Positions 1 to 6,382 of a stretch of 10,957 nt of DNA are shown here, one piece after another. The position numbers and the translations under genes were made by a program. The first letter of the stretch is position 1; each line of letters begins with the position of its first letter. Source of the DNA: Agrobacterium fabrum. Lineage in GTDB: Bacteria > Pseudomonadota > Alphaproteobacteria > Rhizobiales > Rhizobiaceae. The DNA lies in assembly GCA_003241215.1 (NCBI GenBank), contig QFOL01000118.1:1-10957 (forward strand), read 5' to 3'. Under the pieces are notes generated by a model. That model saw only the letters and a program-made list of their open reading frames with translations, ran no database searches and was not told the DNA's origin.

Positions 1-819
1 GAGGTTTTGCAGGCAGGCGCTGTAAAGCTCCTTCTGGCGGAAGTCCTGTTCGCCGATCACCACCGTGCGCATCATGGCGGCATGGTAATGGGCGCTGACA
101 CCGGCCCATTCCAGCGTCAGCTGATCCTTGGCGTCGAGCCGGCGGCGGCCGGCCTTGTAACGGCACAGCAGCGCGTCCGCACCGGAACCGATGATGAATT
201 CATTGGCGGGGTAATCGCCGCCGCCGGCCAGAACCGCTCCCTGCATCGCTGCGAGGATCGCGGCCTCGTCCGCGCCGGGCTTGATGAGCGGCAGCGCCGC
301 GTCCAGCGCCGCATCGGCCAGCTGGCCCGCCTTGCGCGCATGGGCGATCTCGGCCGGGCTTTTGACGAGCCTGAGGGTGCTGACCAGATAGGAAGCGTCG
401 CTCATCTGGCAGAAGCTGGCAAGCTGGTTGTCCAGCAGGCGGGCGACGCGGCCGGTCATGCCGTGCGTGTCATATTCGACGCCGACCTTCGCGCCGAGCA
501 GGTCGAGATCACTCAGCAGGTTTTTGAGGTCGAGCGTCGGGTCGGCATTGGGCCGGTCGACCCAGATAAGGATATTTTCGATGATGGAGGTATTGCGGGC
601 CTGACGCAGATCCGCCGAGCGGGTCAGAAGCGTCATGGAACCGTCCGACTTGACCACCAGCGTCTGGAAGAAGCAGTAGCCGAATGTGTCATAGCCGGTC
701 AGCCAGTACATGCTTTCCTGCGCGAAAAGCAGAAGCGCGTCCAGCTTCTCCTCGGCCATTTTCGCGAGCAGCCGCTCGCGGCGGGCATCGAATTCCGAAA
801 GCTCGAAATGCAGGGCCAT
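1..819 (-). CDS. M24-family (creatinase/aminopeptidase P-like) protein, C-terminus cut off by window edge
   Basis: Only the first 273 residues are in the window; the stop lies beyond the left edge. The start is ATG at 819, with GGAGG about 7 nt upstream, 1 nt after the pgeF stop, so the two are probably translationally coupled. Residues 1-150 look like a creatinase N-terminal domain (LDALLLFAQESMYWLTGYD near 26-44). The M24 pita-bread domain starts near 153 (KSPAEIAHARKA). Aligned by eye to E. coli PepP, the first metal Asp is Glu237, the Asp of the DxTRT motif is Ala248 (HYHAAMMRT, 244-252) and the active-site His of the GSGxxxxxxH stretch is Arg220. The fold therefore looks right but peptidase metal chemistry looks unlikely. 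It resembles non-peptidase members such as creatinase or ectoine hydrolase. Databases would probably call it 'Xaa-Pro peptidase family'. The substrate is unknown, and the two later metal ligands are not visible. Confidence 0.85.
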   Translation of the reverse strand, partial: MALHFELSEFDARRERLLAKMAEEKLDALLLFAQESMYWLTGYDTFGYCFFQTLVVKSDGSMTLLTRSADLRQARNTSIIENILIWVDRPNADPTLDLKNLLSDLDLLGAKVGVEYDTHGMTGRVARLLDNQLASFCQMSDASYLVSTLRLVKSPAEIAHARKAGQLADAALDAALPLIKPGADEAAILAAMQGAVLAGGGDYPANEFIIGSGADALLCRYKAGRRRLDAKDQLTLEWAGVSAHYHAAMMRTVVIGEQDFRQKELYSACLQNL

Positions 820-820
820 G

Positions 821-1615
821 TCAGTCCTCCAGAATTGCGATTGCGGAAATCTGCCGGCCATAATCGGGTTCGGCGCGATGGGTGGTGCGGCGGTAGGAAT
901 AGAAGCGTTCTTCGTCCGGATAGGTGCAGAGGCCGAGATTTTCCGCCTTCACGCCGGCTTTGGTCAGGCGGTCGATGGTGAACTGCTTGAGGTCGAACAG
1001 CGCGTGGCCTTCCTTCTCTGTTTCGGCGAAATAATCCGCATAGGCTGGATCGATATCGATGAAACGCGCCACATATTCCGGCCCGACCTCGTAATTGCTC
1101 TGGCTGATGGAGGGGCCGAGCGAGGCGGCGATGCGCTCGCGGCTGGCGCCGAGCTTCGTCATGGTCTCGATGGTGTTTTCGAGCACGCCGAAGAGCGCGC
1201 CCTTCCAGCCGGCATGGGCAGCGCCCACGACGCCGGCTTCCGCATCGGCAAACAGGATCGGGCCGCAATCGGCGCTCAGCACGCCAAGCACGAAACCCGG
1301 CGTCGCCGTCACCATGGCATCGGCCTGCGGGCGATTGCCGTCATAGGTTTCATCGACCACGAGGACATCGGGAGAATGGACCTGGTGCACGGTGGCGAGG
1401 CGCTCTGCGGACAGGCCGAACCATTGCGTCACGCGCCGGCGGTTTTCCTGCACCTTTTCGGGTTCATCATGGGAGCCGAGGCCGACATTGAGGCCCTGAT
1501 AAAGCCCTTCGGAGACGCCGCCCTGCCGGGTGAAAAAGCCGTGGCGGACGCGGTTTTCACCGAGGGCGACGAGCAGGGGACTCTGGATGGGGAGCGGCAG
1601 CGTTGCGTTCTGCAT
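821..1615 (-). CDS. pgeF: Peptidoglycan editing factor PgeF (YfiH/DUF152, 'laccase domain' family)
   Basis: This is a 264-residue protein of normal length for the YfiH family. Zinc-site residues are visible: His80 in TVHQVHSPDV, Cys117 in SADCGPI and His134 in AAHAGWKG. The family C-terminus (C-T-x-P...FYSYRR...GRQISAIAI) is also present. In E. coli, PgeF removes wrongly incorporated L-Ser from UDP-muramyl peptides; homologs also show purine nucleoside phosphorylase or adenosine deaminase activity, so 'polyphenol oxidase' is an outdated label. I chose ATG 1615 because AAGGA lies about 11 nt upstream and the protein then begins MQNATLPLP. The frame stays open to 1699, but that extension (MQRRGNRKHL...) is basic and unlike the family. 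It lies 151 nt downstream of the methyltransferase gene and 1 nt before the M24 gene. Confidence 0.93.
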   Translation of the reverse strand: MQNATLPLPIQSPLLVALGENRVRHGFFTRQGGVSEGLYQGLNVGLGSHDEPEKVQENRRRVTQWFGLSAERLATVHQVHSPDVLVVDETYDGNRPQADAMVTATPGFVLGVLSADCGPILFADAEAGVVGAAHAGWKGALFGVLENTIETMTKLGASRERIAASLGPSISQSNYEVGPEYVARFIDIDPAYADYFAETEKEGHALFDLKQFTIDRLTKAGVKAENLGLCTYPDEERFYSYRRTTHRAEPDYGRQISAIAILED

Positions 1616-1766
1616 GGTGTGGGAGTTCCTTGGAGAATATCGCTGTTGGCCAGTGGAATAGGGTTGAGCGAGATGTTTCCTGTTGCCGCGGCGTTGCACG
1701 GCGTGTGTGATGCAGTGTGCCTGCTTCGTGTGTCGCGGCGATGTTGGCCCAGAGGTTATTGCGCTG

Positions 1767-2867
1767 TCAATCCACTGCGCGAAACGGCAGGAGATGTAGC
1801 GCGGGACTTGAAACGGCGATGACCTTGAAAAGTTCCCCCATCTTGCCGGCGCCTTCGCCGGCGAGGCGGTTCACCGCTTCGGCGATTTCCAGTGTCTGGT
1901 CGGGCGTAGCCTTGGCGGCAAGTGCGGCCGCGCGTTCCTTGAGGCCGAGGCCATAGAGAAAATCGCCCTGCCGCAGCGTGCCGTTGACATGCACGCCGGT
2001 TGCTTCGGCCGTTTTCACGAGGCTTTCGAAATCGACATGGCTGGTGAGGTCGGCTTCGCCGGGATGGGCAAGCGCCGGGTCGAAGGCGTGGTTGCGCATG
2101 GCCTGCAGCGTATCGCCATAACCGGCGACCAGATGGCCGTAATCGATGGCGAGCGCCGTGCCGCCGTGGGCGGAGAGGCGCTGGCAGATCGCGGTCATCA
2201 CGGCTTCGCGGGCGGGTGAAACCTCGAATATGGTACCGGGAGGCTGGCGTTCCGGCTGGGGCGGCAGCAGGCTTGGGTCTATGCCGGCAATGCCCGTCGA
2301 AAAGACGAGTTCGTCATTGGCGTCGAGGCTGACCTCGCGCTCTCGAAAGCCCTGCGGCGTCTTCACGAATTGCCGGATCGGAATGGCGTCGAAAAGTTCG
2401 TTGGCGACGAGGAGCAGGAAGCCCTCCGGCACATCGTCGAAACTGTCGTGCCAGGTCAGCCTGCCCGAATGGGCGGCCAGAGTTTCTTTCTGGATGGCGG
2501 AAAGGCGGGGGCTGGTTTCGACCAGATGCACCCGCATCGTCTCGTAAAGCGGCGGGGCGATGCGGCGGATCACACGCAGCATGTCCGACATCATGGTGCC
2601 GCGGCCGGGACCGATCTCCACCAGTTGCGTTTCCACGGGCGCACCGTGTCTTTGCCAGGCATGGACCACGAAAACCCCGAGCATCTCGCCGAAAAGCTGG
2701 CTGACTTCAGGCGCGGTGATGAAATCACCCGAACGGCCGAAGGGTTCGCGGCTTCTGTAATAACCGTGTTCAGGATCGGCGAGGCAGAGCGAGAAGTAGT
2801 CGGTAACGCTGAGCGGACCGTTGAGCCGGATAAGGGATTTGATGCGTTGCGCGAGCGGTGTCGTCAT
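1767..2867 (-). CDS. MidA/NDUFAF7-family class I SAM-dependent methyltransferase
   Basis: The protein has 366 residues. It carries the family signature GDFITAPEVSQLFGE (47-61), preceded by VTDYFSLCLADPEHGYY, and the SAM-binding motif VEIGPGRG (83-90). NELFDAIPIRQF follows near residue 152. The mitochondrial homolog NDUFAF7 dimethylates an Arg of the complex I subunit NDUFS2 (NuoD in bacteria), so a role in respiratory complex I assembly is a reasonable inference, untested here. I chose ATG 2867, which leaves 15 nt after the lgt stop. A TTG two codons upstream (2873) is in frame and cannot be excluded, since neither start has a strong Shine-Dalgarno. The short gap suggests co-transcription with lgt. 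Confidence 0.92.
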   Translation of the reverse strand: MTTPLAQRIKSLIRLNGPLSVTDYFSLCLADPEHGYYRSREPFGRSGDFITAPEVSQLFGEMLGVFVVHAWQRHGAPVETQLVEIGPGRGTMMSDMLRVIRRIAPPLYETMRVHLVETSPRLSAIQKETLAAHSGRLTWHDSFDDVPEGFLLLVANELFDAIPIRQFVKTPQGFREREVSLDANDELVFSTGIAGIDPSLLPPQPERQPPGTIFEVSPAREAVMTAICQRLSAHGGTALAIDYGHLVAGYGDTLQAMRNHAFDPALAHPGEADLTSHVDFESLVKTAEATGVHVNGTLRQGDFLYGLGLKERAAALAAKATPDQTLEIAEAVNRLAGEGAGKMGELFKVIAVSSPALHLLPFRAVD

Positions 2868-2882
2868 GGGCAATCATACCGT

Positions 2883-3725
2883 TCAGGCGATTTTTGCCGC
2901 GCTGCGCGCCCGCAGGATGGCCCACAGGCCGAGAGCGAACATCGGCGTGGAAAGCACCATGCCCATGGTCAGCCAGTTGCCGGCGAGATAACCGATCTGG
3001 GCGTCCGGCTCGCGGAAGAATTCCACGAAGATGCGCGACAGCGCGTAACCGCAGACGAAGATGCCGGTAACGACGCCGGGCGTTTTCAGCGCCCGGAAAG
3101 CATAGATGGCGATTGCCAGGACGATGACGAGCACAAGGCCTTCAAGGCCTGCTTCGTAAAGCTGGCTCGGGTGCCGCGCAAAGGGGCCGCCGGTCGGGAA
3201 GACGACCGCCCATGGCACATCGGCGATGCGCCCCCACAATTCGCCATTGATGAAATTGGCGATGCGTCCGAACAGCAGGCCGATGGGCGCGACAGCGGCA
3301 ATGATGTCGAACATGCTCCAGACCGGAATGCCGTTTCTGCGGGCGAAAAGGATCATGGCGATGGTGGTGCCGATCAGGCCGCCATGGAATGACATGCCGC
3401 CGTTCCATATCTCGATCGCTCTGACGGGATTGGCGGCGACGGCGGCGAGATCATAAAACAGGATGTAACCGATACGTCCGCCAAGCACGATGCCGCCGGC
3501 TGCCCAGAGGATGAAATCGTCGAGGTGCTGCGCCGAGATCGGCGACGTCCCGTTTGGCCACAGGCGATCCGTGCGGGCGAGGCGGCGGGCGTAAAACCAG
3601 CCGAGCATGATGCCGGCGACATAGGCGATGCCGTACCAGTGGATCGAGAGCGGGCCGAGGGACAGCGCCACCGGATCGATATTCGGGAAGGGCATGATGG
3701 CAAGTTGGGTGGGAGCGGCTGACAA
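2883..3725 (-). CDS. lgt: Prolipoprotein diacylglyceryl transferase Lgt
   Basis: Lgt is the inner-membrane enzyme that moves diacylglyceryl from phosphatidylglycerol to the lipobox Cys of prolipoproteins, the first step of lipoprotein maturation. The protein is about 280 residues and strongly hydrophobic, with several membrane segments (for example 31-46, 71-90, 196-211, 220-236, 253-271). The Lgt signature [14 protein letters not shown] is at 153-166, including Arg154. The essential His lies in [11 protein letters not shown] (His114), and a conserved Arg in [15 protein letters not shown] (Arg231). The start is uncertain. The given start is TTG 3725, with GGAA about 9 nt upstream. An in-frame ATG at 3695 gives [10 protein letters not shown]..., still a full Lgt core, but has no visible Shine-Dalgarno. 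No other start exists before the upstream in-frame stop at 3777-3779. It is the first gene of a minus-strand set and is divergent from ubiK. Confidence 0.96.
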   Translation of the reverse strand: MSAAPTQLAIMPFPNIDPVALSLGPLSIHWYGIAYVAGIMLGWFYARRLARTDRLWPNGTSPISAQHLDDFILWAAGGIVLGGRIGYILFYDLAAVAANPVRAIEIWNGGMSFHGGLIGTTIAMILFARRNGIPVWSMFDIIAAVAPIGLLFGRIANFINGELWGRIADVPWAVVFPTGGPFARHPSQLYEAGLEGLVLVIVLAIAIYAFRALKTPGVVTGIFVCGYALSRIFVEFFREPDAQIGYLAGNWLTMGMVLSTPMFALGLWAILRARSAAKIA

Positions 3726-4002
3726 TCCGTATATTCCGTCATCGTTGCTGGGCGGACAACGGAACGAGCCATTGCCTCAAGGGGCCGGGCGATGATGCTC
3801 ACCGGTCTCCCTGACGCGAGGAAAATGGCGATTGCGATGGCGGCGGTCAAGGTGATTCTTCAAGCTCCGGCTCAACATACCGTGGGCGGTGCCAGCCCTT
3901 GCGATTTTTCGATTTTGCTTGCAAGGCGGCGGTGGAGTGCCTACCTGAAAGCTATCAACAGCGGGCAAGACGATGCCCCTGAACCGACGAAGGACAAGCG
4001 CC
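3726..4002. other. Divergent intergenic region between lgt and ubiK
   Basis: These 277 bases must carry promoters for both flanking genes. On the minus strand a CTTGAC (3846-3851) resembles a -35 box, but 17 nt downstream there is only a poor -10 (CATTTT). The plus strand has AT-richer sequence at 3900-3925, with an inverted repeat CCTTGC/GCAAGG around 3897-3926. No element is strong enough to call. Open frames here look non-coding. Confidence 0.5.
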
Positions 4003-4266
4003 ATGAGCACGACAGGCACCAATCGTTTTCTGGATGAATTCGCCAAGCTGATGACCGATGCGGCCGGCGCGGCGCAGGGCGTGCGCAAGGAAGCCGAAGC
4101 CGCTTTTCACGCACAGGCGGATCGCTGGCTCAACAGCCTCGATGTCGTCCGCCGCGAGGAATTCGACGCGGTTCGCGAAATGGCCATTCAGGCGCGCGAT
4201 GAAAACGATGCGCTGCGCGCCCGCATCGAGGCTCTGGAAGCGAAGCTTTCCGCCGCCAAGGACTGA
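4003..4266 (+). CDS. ubiK: UbiK family accessory factor (BMFP/DUF526, YqiC-like)
   Basis: This is a small acidic 87-residue protein with the UbiK/BMFP layout. An N-terminal amphipathic helix (NRFLDEFAKLMTDAAGAAQG, 7-26) is followed by a helical middle (FHAQADRWLNSLDVVRREEF). A heptad-rich coiled coil closes the protein (ENDALRARIEALEAKLSAAK, 67-86). In E. coli, UbiK binds UbiJ and membrane lipids and supports aerobic ubiquinone biosynthesis; family members form trimers through the C-terminal coiled coil. The start ATG 4003 has AGGA 8 nt upstream. An in-frame ATG at 3973 would add MPLNRRRTSA but lacks such a site. The gene is monocistronic, divergent from lgt, with an intrinsic terminator directly downstream. 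Confidence 0.9.
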   Translation: MSTTGTNRFLDEFAKLMTDAAGAAQGVRKEAEAAFHAQADRWLNSLDVVRREEFDAVREMAIQARDENDALRARIEALEAKLSAAKD

Positions 4267-4290
4267 TTTTTTTAGCGTTTTTTCTGACGG

Positions 4291-4327
4291 GTCCCGGATC
4301 GCCTGCGATTCCGGGGCTTTTTATTTG
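4291..4327 (+). terminator. Rho-independent terminator of ubiK
   Basis: GC-rich inverted repeat at 4291-4317 (GTCCCGG-ATCGC pairing with GCGATTCCGGGGC, one bulged base, loop of about 2 nt), followed by TTTTTATTT at 4318-4326. It lies 24 nt after the ubiK stop. A second T-run (4267-4283) precedes the stem. Confidence 0.85.
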
Positions 4328-4694
4328 TGGCCCATTCCACCCGAAGTCACTCCCGGTTGTTAAAACCGGCCACCGGCGTGAATTTTTTGGGGCCTGTGGA
4401 CACTTCCAAAAAACACAATCGGCAGAGTCGCTTATGTATCTCGCCTGAGGTGATGGGGGAGGAGATATCCACTGTTCAAAAAGCAAAAATGGCGGCGAAG
4501 GGGTGGCAGTGGGACTCGGCCATTATACACTGATTTTAAATGATGATTCGAAAAGACCTGGTAAGCTCCAGACAGGGTGAATGCGTAATTCTGGTGGTGT
4601 CGGGCAATCGTCTCAAATGTTTATCCCGGTTTGTATGTGCGTTTTGTGCCCGGCGTTCAAAACAGGACATTCCTACCGGCTGAGAAGGTGCCGC
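4328..4694. other. Long intergenic gap with inverted repeats, no convincing gene
   Basis: These 367 bases between the ubiK terminator and the ybjN-like gene are visibly richer in A+T than the genes around them. Contents: a perfect 6-bp inverted repeat CCGGTT-GTTAA-AACCGG (4353-4369); a TATCTC/GAGATA hairpin (4437-4442 with 4462-4467) whose loop is GGGGGAG-rich on plus and CTCCCCC on minus; and an exact TATAAT on the minus strand (4522-4527) without a good -35. The ybjN promoter must lie here, but I cannot place it. Short open frames (for example 4327-4533 plus) have no ribosome site and no family resemblance. Confidence 0.5.
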
Positions 4695-5195
4695 ATGAGT
4701 CTGATAGAATTTGAAATTGAGCGTCAGTCCAATCCCGTCGATATGATCGAGATTGTCGCCGCCTCGAATGACTGGTCGTTTGAGCGTTCGGGCGAAGACG
4801 AGATCGCCATGACTGTTGCCGGTCACTGGGCCGATTATCACGTCTCCTTTTCATGGATGGAAGAGTTCGAGGCGCTGCATCTGGCCTGCGCTTTCGACAT
4901 CAAGGTGCCGGACCAGCGTGTCAACGAAGTCATCCGCCTCTTGTCGCAGGTCAACGGTCAGGTGCTGATGGGTCATTTCGATCTGTGGCGGCAGGAGGAT
5001 GTGGTGATCTTCCGCCAGTCGCTGCTGCTGGCCGGCGGCGCCGAGCCGAACAACCAGCAGGTGGAAGTGCTGCTTTCCAGCGCGCTGGAGGCCTGCGAAC
5101 AATATTACCAGGCATTCCAGTTCGTCGTCTGGTCTGGGCTGGATGCGAAAAGTGCAATCGAAGCGGTCATGTTCGAGACCGTCGGAGAAGCGTAA
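4695..5195 (+). CDS. YbjN domain-containing protein
   Basis: The protein has 166 residues. Its pattern is that of the YbjN family (PF10722, type III secretion chaperone-like fold): a short N-terminal segment with NPVDMIEIVAASNDWSFER (13-31), then EIAMTVAGHWADYHVSFSWMEEFEALHLACAFD (36-68). A helical second half includes NGQVLMGHFDLWRQEDVVIFRQSLLL (87-112). The fold suggests protein binding; in E. coli, YbjN over-production affects motility and stress responses, but no biochemical activity is established. ATG 4695 has GAAGG 6 nt upstream. The open frame extends back to 4581 but that part is Cys/Arg-rich and unlike the family. The stop is 1 nt before the proC start, so the two are almost certainly co-translated, an arrangement I recall from related alphaproteobacteria. 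Confidence 0.9.
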   Translation: MSLIEFEIERQSNPVDMIEIVAASNDWSFERSGEDEIAMTVAGHWADYHVSFSWMEEFEALHLACAFDIKVPDQRVNEVIRLLSQVNGQVLMGHFDLWRQEDVVIFRQSLLLAGGAEPNNQQVEVLLSSALEACEQYYQAFQFVVWSGLDAKSAIEAVMFETVGEA

Positions 5196-5196
5196 C

Positions 5197-6015
5197 ATGG
5201 TGTACAAGGCTTCCGGGCCGCTCGTCCTGGTGGGCGCCGGCAATATGGGCGGTGCCCTGCTTTCAGGCTGGCTGAAAAAGGGTGTGCCGGGATCGCAGGT
5301 CATCGTCATCGACCCGTGCCCCTCCGACGCCATGCGCACGACGATTGCGGAAGCCGGCGCCACCCACAGCGAGAGCGCGTCCGAGGGCGTTAAGGCTGGC
5401 ATTCTGTTCGTGGCGGTGAAGCCGCAGATGATGGACGCCGTGCTGCCGTCGCTGAAACCCCTGCTGGGTCCGGAAACGGTCGTTGTCTCCATCGCGGCGG
5501 GCACCACCATTGCCACCTTCGTTTCGCATTTCGGTGCGGTTGCCGCCGTGCGGGCCATGCCCAACACACCGGCCATGGTGGGGCGCGGCGTCACGGGCGC
5601 CTATGCCAACGAGCGGGTAACGCCGGAGCTTAGAGCCGTGGTGGATGGCTTGCTGAAGGTCAGCGGCCCGGTCGAATGGGTGGAGGCCGAAAGCGATATA
5701 GACGCGGTGACCGCGGTTTCGGGAAGCGGCCCGGCCTATGTCTTCTATCTGGTGGAATGCATGGCTGAAGCCGGCCGCAAGGCCGGTCTGCCGGCGGATG
5801 TGGCCATGCGTCTGGCGCGCGAAACCGTGGCCGGCGCCGGCGAGTTGCTGCACCAATCCTCCGACGAGGCGGCGCGCCTGCGCCAGAATGTGACCTCGCC
5901 GGGCGGCACCACGGCTGCGGCGCTCTCCGTGCTGATGGCCGAAGACGGCATGCAGCCGCTGTTCGACAGGGCGGTCGCTGCCGCAAAAACGCGCGCCGAA
6001 GAACTGGCGGGCTGA
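5197..6015 (+). CDS. proC: Pyrroline-5-carboxylate reductase ProC
   Basis: ProC reduces 1-pyrroline-5-carboxylate to L-proline with NAD(P)H, the last step of proline synthesis in the cytoplasm. The protein has 272 residues, the usual length. The N-terminal Rossmann loop is GAGNMGGAL (13-21). [14 protein letters not shown] lies mid-protein, then [19 protein letters not shown] at the start of the dimerisation helices. The P5CR signature [17 protein letters not shown] is near the C-terminus. The start is ATG 5197 with GGAGAAG about 6 nt upstream, 1 nt after the ybjN-like stop. A longer frame reaching back to 5143 overlaps the upstream gene and is rejected. All key motifs are intact. Confidence 0.97.
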   Translation: MVYKASGPLVLVGAGNMGGALLSGWLKKGVPGSQVIVIDPCPSDAMRTTIAEAGATHSESASEGVKAGILFVAVKPQMMDAVLPSLKPLLGPETVVVSIAAGTTIATFVSHFGAVAAVRAMPNTPAMVGRGVTGAYANERVTPELRAVVDGLLKVSGPVEWVEAESDIDAVTAVSGSGPAYVFYLVECMAEAGRKAGLPADVAMRLARETVAGAGELLHQSSDEAARLRQNVTSPGGTTAAALSVLMAEDGMQPLFDRAVAAAKTRAEELAG

Positions 6016-6026
6016 AGGGGCGGGCC

Positions 6027-6368
6027 ATGAGCGGTGAAATTTCCTATGCCGATTTCGAGAAGGTCGATATCCGTGTCGGCACCATCGTCGAGGCCGAGCC
6101 GTTTCCCGAAGCGCGCAAGCCAGCAATCAAGGTGAAGATCGATTTCGGGCCGGAGATCGGCGTCAAGAAATCCTCGGCGCAGATCACGGTGCACTATACG
6201 CCGGAAAGTCTAGTCGGCCGGCAGGTTCTGGGCGTGGTGAATTTTCCGCCGCGCCAGATCGGCCCTTTCCGGTCCGAGGTCCTGACGCTCGGTTTTGCCG
6301 ATGCCAATGGCGACATCGTGCTCGCCTCCGTCGAGCGACCGGTGCCGAACGGCGAGAAAATGTGCTGA
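6027..6368 (+). CDS. csaA: CsaA-type tRNA-binding domain protein
   Basis: A 113-residue single-domain protein of the tRNA_bind OB-fold family (PF01588), matching the length of Bacillus CsaA. Diagnostic segments are [20 protein letters not shown] (10-29), [37 protein letters not shown] and the C-terminal [13 protein letters not shown] ending. CsaA is described as a homodimer with tRNA-binding ability and chaperone or export-related activity in Bacillus; its alphaproteobacterial role is not defined. It starts 11 nt after proC with AAGGGG 6 nt before the ATG, so it is the last gene of the ybjN-proC-csaA unit. It converges on the histidine kinase gene with 14 nt between stop codons. Confidence 0.93.
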   Translation: MSGEISYADFEKVDIRVGTIVEAEPFPEARKPAIKVKIDFGPEIGVKKSSAQITVHYTPESLVGRQVLGVVNFPPRQIGPFRSEVLTLGFADANGDIVLASVERPVPNGEKMC

Positions 6369-6369
6369 T

Positions 6370-6382
6370 CGGCATTTTGCCG
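6370..6382. other. Small perfect hairpin filling the gap between convergent stop codons
   Basis: CGGCA-TTT-TGCCG occupies almost all of the 14-nt gap (6369-6382) between the csaA stop and the kinase gene stop. Neither strand has a T-run after it, so it is not a canonical terminator. It might slow polymerase or protect mRNA 3' ends in both directions; that is inference. Confidence 0.4.

Noticed and set aside
710..1822. Long plus-strand open frame opposite pgeF and the M24 gene
   Set aside because: It is antisense to two clear family members, rich in His/Gly/Arg with no domain pattern, and arises from high GC codon bias.
2370..3392. Long plus-strand open frame opposite the methyltransferase gene and lgt
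   Set aside because: It crosses the junction of two well-supported minus-strand genes and its sequence is low-complexity and charged, typical of a mirror frame.
4390..4405. TGTGGACAC, resembling a DnaA box, in an AT-richer gap
   Set aside because: It differs from the TGTGGATAA consensus at two positions, is single, and no origin-linked gene is nearby.
4327..4533. 68-codon plus-strand frame in the ubiK-ybjN gap
   Set aside because: GTG start inside the terminator T-run area, no Shine-Dalgarno, and no family resemblance.
4539..4556. TTCGAATC on the minus strand, resembling a tRNA T-loop
   Set aside because: No flanking stems, anticodon arm or acceptor arm could be folded around it.
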